A DNA stretch of 64,000 nucleotides from Limnoperna fortunei (taxonomy: Eukaryota; Mollusca; Bivalvia; Mytilida; Modiolidae), in NCBI GenBank assembly GCA_944474755.1, contig OX104113.1, positions 51,289,644-51,353,643 of the forward strand, given 5' to 3'. Shown here in pieces: positions 38,200 through 48,372 of the stretch; position 1 is the first letter of the stretch; the number at the start of each line of letters is the position of its first letter. The notes beneath the pieces are model-generated. The model did not search any database. It had not been told where the DNA came from and saw nothing but the letters and a program-made list of their open reading frames with translations. A program made the translations under genes and the position numbers.

Positions 38200-38784
38200 G
38201 GTTTGAGTCTGTTTACGCATAATAAACCGCGAAGCGTTTTAGGAATGGTGTAATCAGAACCAAACCATGTTATAGAGTATAACCTGTTCTGAAATATGAA
38301 ATATCCCTTATAATATAATTTTAACTATCAATCTTGACGATAAGAATAAGAATAGGTCACGTGATGAACGCAAGTTATATCGTATAATATGGGTTTCTCA
38401 ATTTGAATTGACCAATTAGATTTCAGCTTACAAAACAAATAAAATTATTGTTGTTTCATATCAAGCAGTAAATACGGACTAAAAGGCCAAGTTGTACTAA
38501 TCAAATGATATTCATATACATTAATTTGGGAATTATAGGTATTCCCTGAAGTTTACAGAGACAAAACAATAATAATGTGACCTACCACTAAACTTAATGC
38601 GACTGCTTTGGCACCATCAGGACCTAGACCTTGATTGTTTACATTTACTTTTCCTCTTTTAATTCCTCTTAGAAAACTTGATGAAATTGGAACACCATAT
38701 TTTCTGCAAGCTTTCTCGTAAATTACCAGCGTTTTTTCGTTTTCAGGAATACTCTGTTGTTGTGGATATTCTATAAAAATAATA

Positions 38785-38832
<48 letters not shown>

Positions 38833-39730
38833 CAAACATTTTTTTTAATAAATACATGTACGTAATACCATTAGTTACCATAACAACACATTTCGAAAAA
38901 ACATAATATATACTTATACATTAAATACATATCAATTACCAAAACTCATATTCAAAGTGATCATTTGTGTGGTTAATACAAACAAATAATTCCATCATTT
39001 CGTTTAATTTATTCAAACAATATTACGACTGACACTACTATTGCATTTTCTTCTTTAATTCCAACAACGCAATCACGAACTCTTCGTGAATGTAAATTTC
39101 TTAACTTTAAATAGAGTTAGCTTTCTTTGGTTATGTGGTATTTTAAATTTTACCTGAATTTTGTTCATAGCTCTTACAGTATTAAAAGGTATTGACTTCA
39201 TTGCATACCTAATCCTGAGCAACAACCGTAAAATGTCTTTTAAAATGGATGTGCTCACAAATCACACTTCGTATAGATAATCTTCAAATACTATGAAACA
39301 TTTTCCTACCGTAATAAATACTCCACACACATATTAACTGTAGATGTTTTGAAATTTAAAACTATCACCAAATGAATGTTACCACATGAATATTTAATTC
39401 AATAGAATAAATCTGAATTGGTACCGAACACTCATTCATGTAACTTTGAAAGTACGATCAAATATCTTTAAATATCGATAGCTCAGTTTTCATTTATATA
39501 AATATTTATTATTCTTTTGATGTGCTGTGCTTCATAAAAAACTAGCGACATCAACAGATCAGAAAAGTACATCATTAACATAACTACCCTTTAAAAAGAC
39601 AAATTTCGTTGCAGTGATAGCTTCTCATAAGTATATATGTTCCTCGCTTTTGTCTTCAACGTAAAAGTTGTGATCAATTGTTTGTACATGGCTTCTGTCC
39701 AGTTTTTAGGACAATATGTTAACAGATTTA

Positions 39731-39769
<39 letters not shown>

Positions 39770-40536
39770 CACCGGGAGAAATATTTCACTTATAAATAAA
39801 CCATTCATAAGTTCATAGTTAGTGTTCTGTGGCCTTAATGGCGAGGTAATTAAGGTACTCCGACATCCTACACCAATACAACTAGATGTCATGATAAAGC
39901 TGAAAATTTTTGGAAGTGAGGTAAAACCCCATTTCAACAAACGAAATCATTCTATTGAAACCGTGCGGTTTGTTTGCTTCGAATGACGAGTTAAACCGAT
40001 CACTATAGTGCTAGATAGGGCAGTTTTGACAAAAAAAATTCAAGGAATCTCCGCACGAAAAATGCTGACCGTGAGTAATTTATCAACAGATAAACAACAA
40101 GTAAAGATGGTAGAAATCAATTAAGTAGTCGACATGAACTCGGTTCTATTGGTCTACGGTTCAACCCCAGTTTCCGTCATATCACGGCCTACAAAACGAT
40201 ACTTTCTGTTGCATTTACATTTTATTTACATTTACTAGTATATAATTGCAAAAATTTAGTGCATTGTATTGTTATTATAGCGCTAACTTTAGGTGTTTTT
40301 CAGATCTTAGGTATAAGGTATAAATATACTCAAGTGTAACAAGGTTGATGTTTATCTCGGTATATAAGCAACCTAATATTATATTTGAATCAACAAAACT
40401 TACTGTCATCCTCTAAATCCGTGTCCCATCCGTCGTCGTCATGTATATCTATAGATATATCTACTTCAGAATCTTTGCACTGACTACTTAATTCCGACGG
40501 AAGTGGTGTTTGTATTGTGTCGTGTTCTGTCGTCAT
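24399..40536 (-). CDS. LRRC74-like leucine-rich-repeat protein with two EF hands (12 exons, 536 aa)
   Basis: Probable cytoplasmic calcium-binding scaffold. Coding exons, in transcript order: 40536-40404, 38770-38586, 37575-37468, 35057-34964, 34118-34063, 33273-33195, 30683-30598, 27248-27054, 26807-26712, 25828-25556, 24948-24863, 24618-24399. All borders are GT-AG and phases match throughout (1611 coding bases). The N-terminus is acidic (DIHDDDGWDTDLEDD). Residues ~72-106 hold the conserved FLRGIKRG...NNQGLGPDGAKAVALSL entry. About eight RI-type repeats follow, such as TLKMLDLSHNMFGDQG, TLQVLNLSWNNI, LIELDVSYNGIGNEGA and LIRLDMTANRIG. The C-terminus has two EF-hand loops, DTDKNLSISEDE and DTNSDGEIDFNE, with all Ca ligands including E12, then a Ser/Arg/Lys-rich tail (NKSRPSSRTSNKSRPASK). 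The order fits LRRC74A/B-type proteins of animals; exact orthology is not tested. Confidence 0.88.
25065..25185 (-). repeat. SINE fragment in intron 10 of the LRR gene
   Basis: TGTTTAACGCCACTTTCAGC followed by ATTCAGCTACATCAT and the body through TTAAGATTGGAGTCAAG is the reverse of the SINE 3' half. The head is absent. Confidence 0.7.
25325..25376 (+). repeat. SINE-tail remnant with (ATCA)n microsatellite
   Basis: ATATAGTTGAAATATTGC runs into six copies of AATC. The (AATC)n probably grew from a SINE 3' end. Confidence 0.6.
25957..26325 (+). repeat. 37 bp minisatellite in intron 9 of the LRR gene
   Basis: Units of TTTCTGTTGATATTTACAAC plus ATGTACGTTTCTTGTCG occur near 25957, 25995, 26029 and four more times from 26188 to 26325. 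A ~125-base unrelated stretch separates two blocks. Later units are the most alike. Confidence 0.85.
26500..26675 (+). repeat. Degraded SINE in intron 9 of the LRR gene
   Basis: Contains TCAAGTGGTTAAGG (A-box region), GTCAACACTGAGGTTGCGAG, GGGCGTGCGCGCCTCCAAC and a tail GATGAAAGTAGCGTTTAACT. Several internal deletions; no clear target-site duplication. Confidence 0.65.
27249..30597. other. Intron 7 of the LRR gene
   Basis: About 3.3 kb with a poly-C run (27390-27408) and no exon I could support. Short open frames on both strands near 28400-28680 have no splice or domain support. Confidence 0.5.
30684..32680. other. Intron 6 of the LRR gene, left part
   Basis: A+T-rich intronic DNA without a recognised element; a short minus-strand frame at 31562-31744 looks like chance. 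Confidence 0.4.
32680..33135 (+). mobile_element. Dispersed bivalve-type repeat (AAGAGGCCCATGAG...GCTCAC)
   Basis: Begins with ACAAGAGGCCCATGAGCTAA and CGCTCACCTGAGTCG and ends with AATCAGCAATGCTCACTTA. It contains phrases TGTGTCAAGTTTGATTGAAA and CTCAGTGGTTCTGAAGA. I recognise this set as a common interspersed repeat of bivalve genomes, but I cannot give its family name. A poly-C run is inside (32826-32842). It lies in intron 6 of the LRR gene. Confidence 0.6.
33534..33620 (+). repeat. Poly-T / T-rich low-complexity run
   Basis: Nearly pure T with scattered A and G, possibly the reversed A-tail of a retroposon, although no body is recognised beside it. It lies in intron 5 of the LRR gene. 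Confidence 0.8.
34063..34118 (-). other. 56-base LRR micro-exon
   Basis: Exon 5 of the LRR gene is only 56 bases. It supplies NGFKECDACYFGNVISSY between a TTTTTTAG acceptor and a GTATGT donor, restores phase from 1 to 0 and completes an LRR joining NLNVSG to KCTLKMLDLS. It is easy to miss in automatic annotation because it is too short for ORF finders. Confidence 0.8.
34150..34350 (-). repeat. SINE fragment in intron 4 of the LRR gene
   Basis: GTTTTACGCCACTTTGAACA and TAGCTATATCATGGCGTCTAG are the reversed SINE 3' end. A T-rich run and then CGACGTTCCGGTGATAAC and TCAATTAAGGTAGGAG continue into the body. Confidence 0.65.
35335..35480 (-). repeat. Possible tRNA-like repeat fragment in intron 3
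   Basis: GGTATCGAACTCGTGTCAG is a reversed B-box-like sequence with G+C-rich flanks, unlike the surrounding DNA. I could not align it to the main SINE, so the identity is uncertain. Confidence 0.35.
36850..37216 (+). mobile_element. Repeat element with internal ~150 bp duplication and (GACG)n end
   Basis: Two copies of a block (GTAAACAGGA.GTAGATGACCA, AAATCGCT.TACAC, AATATCAGGCT) lie at about 36870-36975 and 37028-37120. They are followed by ACGGACGGACGGATAGC, GAACGAACGAAC and a hairpin CCCCTATTCTTCGAATAGGGGG. This end is characteristic of a dispersed bivalve repeat. It lies in intron 3 of the LRR gene. Confidence 0.65.
37735..38000. repeat. Two SINE fragments back to back
   Basis: 37740-37865 is a reversed SINE tail (TTTTTCAGCTATATCATGAC). 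37885-38000 is a forward SINE head (GGTCCTCGGTGGCCAAGTTG, then GTCTGTCAATACTGAGAC). Two insertions in opposite directions now touch in intron 2 of the LRR gene. Confidence 0.7.
38153..38199 (+). repeat. (ATT)n microsatellite
   Basis: About 16 perfect ATT repeats in intron 2 of the LRR gene. Confidence 0.95.
38786..38832 (+). repeat. (ATT)n microsatellite beside a splice acceptor
   Basis: About 15 perfect ATT repeats, only 16 bases upstream (in transcript sense) of the exon 2 acceptor at 38770. On the transcript strand it reads AAT, not a pyrimidine tract. Confidence 0.95.
39731..39770 (+). repeat. (GATT)n microsatellite
   Basis: Ten GATT repeats in intron 1 of the LRR gene, next to another SINE remnant. 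Confidence 0.95.
39830..39955 (+). repeat. Degraded SINE in intron 1 of the LRR gene
   Basis: GTGGCCTTAATGGCGAGGTA at the head and GATAAAGCTGAAAATTTTTG plus AAACCCCATTTCAACAAACG at the tail match a short SINE with the middle deleted. Confidence 0.55.
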
Positions 40537-40539
40537 GAC

Positions 40540-41924
40540 AACCACTAGTTATCAAAAATATCCCTCTCAACTAGATCTTTTGTTCTTGTTCTTGATACAT
40601 AATATATTTCTCTTTTTTTCTTTTCTTTCGGAGTCCACTGTGCTGATTTTTATCCTTAAATTAATCCATGTCGTTGTGCATTATTCGCTACTAAACAGAA
40701 CACTTCCTATTTTTAAAATAAAAAACGCTATGTTGTATTTTTTCAGTTGTGATAAAATAACACAATAGAAACTAAATTTCTTATATTGTAATCACTTCAT
40801 ATGCTTTACAAAGACCAGAATATTATAACGACTTCTTTTAACTTCGAATCAACGACGTTTAGTCATAAATTGAGGACAGATAATAAGACTATTAATTGTA
40901 CTAAACCAACGCTAGTGTTTAGCTCTACTACAGTATAGTGCAACAGAATACGAAATGATTTGTACTCTAGACCTCAAGAACGTTTTATAATTAGTTAATA
41001 AAATAAAAACACTTGCTTCAAACAGAAGTATACACTAAGAATAATATATAAATAATCGAAACAGTTCAAAACTCTAATAATTTTGTTTAAAATGTCGATA
41101 GCAGACAAAGAAAATAATATATTATGTAAACGTTCAAATAAATGTCAATTTCGCCGACAGAAAAAAATGTTTGAAAACTGATACTGGTATGCAAATATGC
41201 TTTGGGCCCAAAGTACGGGTTTTTATTTGATAGTCGTTGATCAATGTGGATTTTGTTCTTTTGTGCAATATTTGCGAAAGTCGTTATTGACAATTTAAAA
41301 TCAAATGATCTGCATAAATTGCCAATTAAAATTAATCCATGGAACTTTCTTTTGATACAAAAGACACTTTAGATCATCAGCTACAAGTTTAAAATCAGCG
41401 GATGATGATTTTCTTTAAATACCGTTTATACTAATGAACGTTTGTCTACTTTTTGCAAGGTTATCTTAAAGATTGTCTGGCCATTCCTTTCGACGTGTGG
41501 TGTTTCAAATTGTGGTGTGCATGTTTGGACTCCTAAGACCTTTTACTTCAATTTGACTGATGAGACATTTAATGTCGCAAGGTGCATGCAATAAATGATA
41601 AATATACAAATGTAGATATATTTAATGTTTAAAACATTAGAAAGCAACATGGATTCTTTCCACAGTGCAGTCTTTTTCGAGTCAAGCATTTTACAATAAA
41701 ACGTGGTTTAGAATTAGGGTATTTGACTATAGGAATCGTTACAGATACGTTTCGGCATCTTTCGTGGCAATTGTATTCGTCTGAAACTTTACCTATTGTA
41801 ACTTTATTTATATTAAGTAGTATTTGTAAATGCAATTTTTAAAACATCCGCACTAAATCGTACTTATTCGTAGGCCCGTGATTGGTCCGTGTCGCTCCAT
41901 TCGCACTATACCTATCAAACCGTT
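40540..41924. other. 5' flank of the LRR gene, no coding gene seen
   Basis: Contains short open frames on both strands without splice or domain support. The LRR promoter is probably here or further up beyond the candidate non-coding exon at 42620. Confidence 0.4.
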
Positions 41925-42092
41925 GTTCAGGGTGCACTCGATACCAATCTTAATAGACAAGGATTGCCAGTTTGCTACCGAAGGTTGGGGTTTTCTCCGG
42001 GTTCTTCGACTTCATCCCCCAATAAAAACTAGACGCCACGATATAGTGGAAACATTGCTGAAAGTGGCGTTAAACAACATTAAACAAATCAA
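41925..42092 (+). repeat. 5'-truncated SINE
   Basis: GGTGCACTCGATACCAATCT to TGCTGAAAGTGGCGTTAAAC and AAATCAACAA corresponds to the 3' two thirds of the SINE. The tRNA-like head is missing. Confidence 0.8.
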
Positions 42093-43195
42093 CAAAAATC
42101 TTCCGCAGTGCAGACGACCTTCCATGTTAAAACCGTGTTATTTCCGCCGGTATTAAACCGTTAAGTTGATCCGTTAATTTGTGACCTAGGTGTAACTGGT
42201 ACTTGATACAGGTTAGGGGTATAAGTCTGTGTTTATTTGTAAATAAATGTTACGGACATTGGAGTTGTCAAGCTCTCTTGAGAAAGTCTAAATCGTTAAT
42301 CGCTTTTTAGGTGTACACCTATATAAACATTTAAATATATAAAGGGTAAACAAACCAAACACAAACCTCACAATTAACCAGTAAAAGACAGAACAAGAAA
42401 TTACCAAAATATTAACAAAATAAAAATAAACAATAAGGGACCGTTAATTACTGGCTTGGGACAGTCTCAATACACATTGTATGGATGAATCGGTTAAAGG
42501 AATGGCTAGAATGTATATTTATTTTAAATGAATATATTTTTGAATCATAAAACTCATAAAAGATATTCCGATCGTCAGTAAATAAAATCTAAATTTTTAG
42601 TATATCAAAAAGAACTTACCTCCCTCTTGACGATTGAAGTCCTACCTACTGCGAAATTTGTTATCAAAAGAACGGCGACGAAAATAAAAATCTAAAGCCA
42701 GATTTATATAAACGATTGTTTGTATCAAAATTGCATGATTATGGCTATCTATCTAACTGAAATTGTCAGTTAAAGAAATGTAAAAGTCATTTAAATTAAA
42801 TCATTGAGTTGTTTGTCACATAAAGAAAAAACGAATTTGCAAATGCATTTTATATCATGGGGATTTAAATATCTCACATCGCCTCTCTTCATAAAAAATC
42901 TTGGTCTTTTATAATTTCCCTTTCTATCTGGTATATAAATACAGTCAATTCAGAATATTATAGTACCTTTAAATGCTATAAGATTAATTTATTGAATTTG
43001 GCAATTAAATGTTACGTTCACAAAAAACGGGTCATAACAATAATTTGTATGCATATAAATTAGACGCATGTATGAATTATTCAATTTCTAAATGACTAAA
43101 TTAAACGTTTAGAAAAATTATAATACAGGACCTTTTGACAATTGCATAATATGTAAAATTTTATCTTGAGGTGTATAACTCTTTTAAAAGACACG
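42093..43195. other. Intergenic, no gene seen
   Basis: Apart from the candidate splice donor at 42620, no feature was recognised. Confidence 0.4.
42620..42660 (-). promoter_or_regulatory. Candidate 5' non-coding exon of the LRR gene
   Basis: The minus strand shows GAGGGAG followed by GTAAGTTCTT, a strong donor (junction at 42620) 2 kb upstream of the start codon exon. A plausible acceptor (GATAACTAG) lies just before the ATG at 40536. Transcript evidence would be needed; the far edge given here is arbitrary. Confidence 0.25.
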
Positions 43196-43199
43196 TATT

Positions 43200-43320
43200 T
43201 ATATGTTTTGTTTAAAGTGGCGTTTAATGCCACTTCCACTGATGTTTCAGGCCACCTGCTTAATTGTTTAGTTTGTTTAGTTTTGATGTCATTTAACGCT
43301 ACTTCCATCAGACAATTTTA
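43200..43320 (-). repeat. Two short SINE tails
   Basis: GTGGCGTTTAATGCCACTTC (43217-43236) and GTCATTTAACGCTACTTCCA (43287-43306) are reversed tails of the SINE family, one after the other, without bodies. Confidence 0.5.
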
Positions 43321-43396
43321 ACAATTGCTCACCTGAACTACACGTGATATATAAAATCATGTTCGAAGTCCCACCTGCACAAATGATGAATATTTG

Positions 43397-43624
43397 TTTT
43401 GTTTGTTTTGAATGGTGTTTAACGCCACCTTAAACAATTTTTCAGCTATATCATGGCGCCCAGTTTTTATTGGTGGAGGAAGCCGGAATACCAGTAGAAA
43501 ACCTGCGATCCTTATCAATTAAGATGGCCCGAAGTGAGACTCGAACCCGCAACCTCGGAAATGTTGATAGATCACGTGATTAATAGTAGACGAACTACCT
43601 TAACCACTCGGTCACCAAGGCCTC
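43397..43624 (-). mobile_element. Full-length SINE (minus strand)
   Basis: On the minus strand it starts with GAGGCCTTGGTGACCGAGTG, carries the B box GGGTTCGAGTC and ends GTGGCGTTAAACACCATTC. AATATTTGT occurs on both sides (43388-43396 and about 43627-43635), a likely target-site duplication. The head end was later included in a 235 bp tandem duplication. Confidence 0.85.
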
Positions 43625-44000
43625 TTAATATTTGTAAATGACAACTGTTGCAATACTTCAATCCTGTAGTCACAATTAATTATGCCTTGTAATTTCAGAG
43701 CAGTTCCTTTATTTTAACTAATCAGAAACAATATTAGCCTGGTTGGCCATGTCTTTTTGTCCAATCAAGTGAGACTCGAACCCGCAACCTCGGAAATGTT
43801 GATAGATCACGTGATTAATAGTAGACGAACTACCTTAACCACTCGGTCACCAAGGCCTCTTAATATTTGTAAATGACAACTGTTGCAATACTTCAATCCT
43901 GTAGTCATAATTATGCCTTGTCATTTCAGAGCAGTTCCTTTTTTTTAAATAATCCGAAACAATATTAGCCTTGTTGGCCATGTCTTTTTGTCCAATCAAG
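43532..44000. repeat. ~235 bp tandem duplication including a SINE head
   Basis: Unit 1 (43532-43766) and unit 2 (43767-44000) are nearly identical apart from a 4-base gap and several substitutions. Each contains the tRNA-like SINE head and ~140 bases of flank ending TTTTTGTCCAATCAAG. The SINE body is present once only, so the duplication post-dates insertion. Confidence 0.9.
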
Positions 44001-44244
44001 AATCTGTGCATAGACCTCTCCTCGCACATTTGTTCAAACATTTGGACTTTTTTATTCAGAGGACATTGAGATATTAGAAACAAGGAATGCACAGCGTGCG
44101 ATTTTCACGACGAAATGAGAATCTTGGTAGGGGACGTCACAGTAATCGAGTGTACCAAGTTACACAAAGTTTGAATTTTAAGTTTTAAAATATTAGGCAA
44201 TTAGAAACAAGATTTTAATATGTATACATTCACCATTCGAATGT

Positions 44245-44425
44245 TGATAGTTGATTTTTGTTTTAATTAAGTTTAATGCTATTTTAGCAATTTTTAGGCA
44301 ATCTCGTGGCGTCCGGTGTTTTTTGTAGTGGAGCACATCCAGCCGCAGTAAGGCTCGAACACGCAACCTCGGTGTTGGCACGCTGGTGATCATTACCCTT
44401 ACCTCACTTATCAACAAAAAAGACA
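44245..44425 (-). repeat. Degraded SINE
   Basis: Minus-strand SINE with a B box-like GTGTTCGAGCC, an AGGTAAGGGT region at the head and the tail complement of AAGTTTAATGCTATTTTAGC. Diverged. Confidence 0.6.
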
Positions 44426-44429
44426 TAAT

Positions 44430-44716
44430 GTATTTGTTAATGACACATTATAAAGAATTGTGAGCGTTTTATTGTTCCTCAGGTAATTGTCGCAGGTCGT
44501 CTAATTGGCTGTATTCTAGCTCTCTATACTTTGGTTATATTACATTCCTGGCAATTAAATAACTTTTAACTTTTAGCTTGTACAAAACGTACAGTATACT
44601 GACTTAAATTCGATTTTTCATAATATTTAAATTATATCTTTTTGAAAACTACAAAATACCAAAAATTCTTACCTTGTCGTTTTAGTGTCGTCTCTTTTCA
44701 TATCTAAAATGAAGAG
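44430..44716. other. Intergenic, no gene seen
   Basis: Contains one donor-like site on the minus strand (AAGGTAAGAATT near 44672) without a matching exon. Confidence 0.35.
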
Positions 44717-44721
44717 ATATA

Positions 44722-44771
<50 letters not shown>
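44717..44771. repeat. (TA)n microsatellite
   Basis: Uninterrupted TA run after an ATATATCTATATAT lead; able to extrude as a hairpin. Confidence 0.95.
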
Positions 44772-44774
<3 letters not shown>

Positions 44775-45479
44775 TGTGTAACGCTCAAAATTATGTTGAC
44801 GAGTACATATACATTAGAGTACACTGTGTATTGAAATATACAAGAAATACAATGAGTTTAATATTATAAAATTAAAACTGTCATTTGGTTTTATGGACTA
44901 GTTTATTTTAATATAATAAGATTTATTTTTTGATACAAATGTAAAATCTTTAAGATACAATTTAAACAAAATTTAATTTAGTGATCGAAATTTAAGACAG
45001 AACACAATAAAATTACAGTAAATATTTATGAAATGTTTAAACTATTCTTATCCGGTTTTTTATGCTGTGTTAATAGTGCCTTCAAAGCGGTATGCCATAT
45101 AATACTGGGCATTATTGACGGTATAACAGTCGCGTAAGAATTCCAATAAAACTACAAAGAAACTTTCATTTAAAGAATATATTGCTCTCTTTATTGTTTT
45201 TTAACGACACCTGATAATGATCTTGCAAAATTTAATTGTTTTTGTTGCTATCGAGCGTTTGTTCTATTGTCATTCCCTATTTCCTTTCGGTCTTATTGTC
45301 AAGGAGCCTAAAATTCATTGTTTGGATTTAACAAGTTTTATAATAATTTGTCATAATAAGTTCAAATATGTTTTTTTTTGCTTTTAACGCATAATATAAC
45401 CGATTAAACTCATCGGATTTCGTTTCTCAACATATCTTGACTAGTATATCGTTTTCTATTTAACCCTCATCCCCTACTC

Positions 45480-45800
45480 TTCCTAATCCCCGACATATAT
45501 ATAAAAAAACTCTGATGTGTGGAAATTAGTATTAGCCGATTACAAGTTCACAAAACAACCAACGACTGTTTCATAGATCTCTGTATTATAGTACACAGCC
45601 ATCATCTTTTGCGGAGATCTCCAAATAAGCTGAATCCAAGAACATCACCAATGTCTCCGCGTACATCTCTGTATTTGGCGATTACTACACAACCATCGTC
45701 TTTTGCATAGATCTCTGAATACGTTGACTCCAAATACATCACCAATGTCTGTCGAGTAAAATTCTGTGTTTGCTGATTCATAATAAACACCAAAGGTCTG
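45480..45800. repeat. ~93 bp imperfect tandem repeat
   Basis: CCATCATCTTTTGCGGAGATC...ACATCACCAATGTCTCCGCG (45599 on) recurs as CCATCGTCTTTTGCATAGATC...ACATCACCAATGTCTGTCGA (45692 on), with a partial third copy to the left (TTTCATAGATCTCTG at 45569). The 110-codon minus-strand frame across it is probably a by-product. Confidence 0.7.
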
Positions 45801-45949
45801 TAGCATGCAATTATTTCATTCCGTAGCATAGACTTGATCAGACTTAACAGCCTTAATTGTCTGAGGCCATCCAACATACTGTCCTTGTACGGCAAATAAA
45901 TGTATGTGCATAAACGATTAAAAGTTTGCACCATGTGAACACAACCACA

Positions 45950-47095
45950 TTATTCTGACTTATTCGACGTGTCCAACAAGATTAGGGTAAGAAAAACAAT
46001 TGAATGACACGAATGGAAAACACTAGGACAAGAAAAAAAACGACACGAAGAGTTACACAACAACAACAAAAACAAAAATTAATAACCCGGACCAAAAAAG
46101 AAGACTCGTTTCTCTAAGGTTTTCCTGCGGAGCTAAGCAGCGCCCGGAACCAATAAGAACGTTAAAAAAAACAACTCACTACTAATGTGCTTACCCCCTC
46201 CCCCTTTCCGCAGTTTTTTGCACATGTTTCACGCAATTACTAGTCGAGTCGTGACAGAATATATACATGTATAAAATAAATTCTGTTGAAGTTCAATTGT
46301 TTGTTTACAATTGTAAAAAGACGTATTAAATTCTTGACAGCAGTTACATTCAAAAGAATTAATTTAAAATGATTAATAATCTAGATCGTGTTCGGTAAAT
46401 AATTAGTTCGATTTTTAAATATAAATAAGGTTTAACCGTTACCTTGAGACGTATCCTTCTGTGTATTGCCTTCTTAATACTAAATAACATATAAAATTTA
46501 AGTAGAAGATTTTGAACAAATTTTACTCATTGAATTTGTCTTTAACAAACCGTTCCGTCAATAAACGTTGTGAACCTACCTTAATCCATGTCTAAAAGAA
46601 AGGGTTATAGATTATTATATTAAAATAACCTGCTGTGGGTCTGTTCGATGTTAGAAAATAGAATGTATTTCGAATAAAGAATGTTTGACAATTTTACATG
46701 TAATTGAAGTCGACTGTCTTCACTTTCGGTAATAGTATTACAGCAGTTAAAGACCCATGGAAATTTTTTTTCAAATTAACCCAAATATTTGTTTAACTGA
46801 TAAAACATTATAAATAGTTTGTATAATAACAATAATCATAATATTGTTTGGTGTCTTTTAAATTGACAAATGAAAATAATAACTTAAAGTTTACGAAAAT
46901 AGTTGGAAAGGTCGAATCCGTAACACCGTGATCCTAATGGAGAGTGACATGATTTTATATCAGATTTACGTATGTAAGGTTTGTGAAATATACTAATCAT
47001 ATATTACTGGGCAAGAAATATTTTTCGTCAATGACATGTTATACCTATGTTTTTGTCTCGCTTGTTTTAAAACGAGAATCTAGTCTGAATTTTGT
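45950..47095. other. Intergenic, no gene seen
   Basis: A+T-rich. A tiny acceptor-donor pair on the minus strand (TTTTAG, ACATGGATTAAG, GTAGGT at about 46578-46598) is the only oddity and has no other support. Confidence 0.35.
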
Positions 47096-47099
47096 TTGG

Positions 47100-47165
47100 T
47101 TAAATGGTAATTAACGCCACTTTTAGCATTTGTTCCGCTTTATCGTGGCATCCAGTTTTCATAAG
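47100..47165 (-). repeat. SINE tail fragment
   Basis: TAATTAACGCCACTTTTAGC to ATCGTGGCATCCAGTTTTCA is the reversed SINE tail. Confidence 0.65.
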
Positions 47166-47935
47166 GGGAGTCGGGTGACAAAAAATAATGCATGTGTAGA
47201 AGAGGAGTTTAGGGAAATCATTCCGAAGGCAATTAGAATTAAGCAACCAAAATATGCTATATATATTAATATATTGATTGTTTCCATTCGCAATTCCTAT
47301 TTGCTTATTACTACACATATATAATATTATTTATTTGTACATGCTTTAAAAAGGGAAGAAAAACCCGGACTGAAATATTCTCTGCACTTTATTTAAGGTG
47401 ATAAAATGGATAAAATTATAAAATTGTGAACTTAAAAATTTTCATTTGGACTTGTTAGGTCATAATACGGGAAGCCTCACCGCGAACCACAATGGGCACC
47501 GTGTTTTGCAGAATAAAGACCCCTTTTGAGGAAGTCTCTAAAAGCATAACCGCTACAAAAGGCTTAATTGTCTAGCCCTACCTATACAGCATACTTTTTA
47601 GTGGGATTCAGAATGTTTGCTTTTCGATCCATTTGTTTAGAACTGGTTTATTGTTTGTAAACTTGCTGTCGACCTGAATATAGTTAAAACTACTGCTCGC
47701 CGGAGTAAATCAATCATTCTTTCCGTATTATGACTTGACAGACCCCATTGAGATGTCCTTTCCTTTTTTGCAACCTGGTGACCCCCTGGTCAGCTGTGTA
47801 GGTCAAAAGCAGTGGAAACCCTCCCAGTTTAGTCCCAGGACCGAATAAATAAATGGTGTGTTGGTCACAGCTTATTGTACAGCAATGACTGCAGGATGAA
47901 ATAAGTACTTAAGCTGTCGTATCCTAAACAAATTT
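47166..47935. other. Intergenic, no gene seen
   Basis: No exon or repeat recognised. Confidence 0.35.
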
Positions 47936-48130
47936 GTGTTTGTTAATGCAAAACTTAAGACAATTATCAGCTGTATCATGTTGTGCAGTTTTAGTTTGGC
48001 GAGGAAGCTGGAGTACTACCAGAATCGTACTAGATTCTGCATCAAATATTGAAATCCATGTCAAGATTGCAGTCGAATACATATTGCCCAAGAGACTTGA
48101 ACTCACAACCTCATTTCCACCTTTCCACCA
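47936..48130 (-). repeat. Degraded SINE
   Basis: Reversed body with ATTATCAGCTGTATCATG, GGCGAGGAAGCTGGAGTAC and a B-box-like GACTTGAACTCACAACC. Strongly diverged. Confidence 0.5.
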
Positions 48131-48202
48131 AAGTAGTGGAAAACTTATAATCTTACATAAATACAACCTGTTACATAAATTTGTTTCGCTTTATTTCGAA
48201 TT

Positions 48203-48372
48203 AAGAAATAATTCACGGAGGCTGTGGTTTATCATTGTTTTACCACGGGGTGACCATTTATGTCGTTATTTTATCCCTTGCTATCGCTCGGGATGGGATA
48301 AAATACTACGACATAAATGGTCATCCCGTGGTAAAACAATGATAAATCACAGCCTCCGTGAATTATTTCTAT
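48203..48372. mobile_element. Near-perfect palindromic MITE, family A
   Basis: The arms AGAAATAATTCACGGAGGCT and AGCCTCCGTGAATTATTTCT continue inward through CATTGTTTTACCACGGG and ATTTATGTCG into TTTTATCCC. The two ~78-base arms match almost fully around a ~12-base loop, so the whole element can fold into one long hairpin. A diverged relative lies at 59064-59208. High arm identity suggests recent activity or gene-conversion upkeep. Confidence 0.9.

Noticed and set aside
45602..45934. Minus-strand 110-codon frame
   Set aside because: Spans a ~93 bp imperfect tandem repeat, has no recognisable domain and no splice support.
46578..46598. 12-base micro-exon with ATG on the minus strand
   Set aside because: Acceptor and donor are both present but the ATG is followed at once by a stop and nothing links it to a gene.
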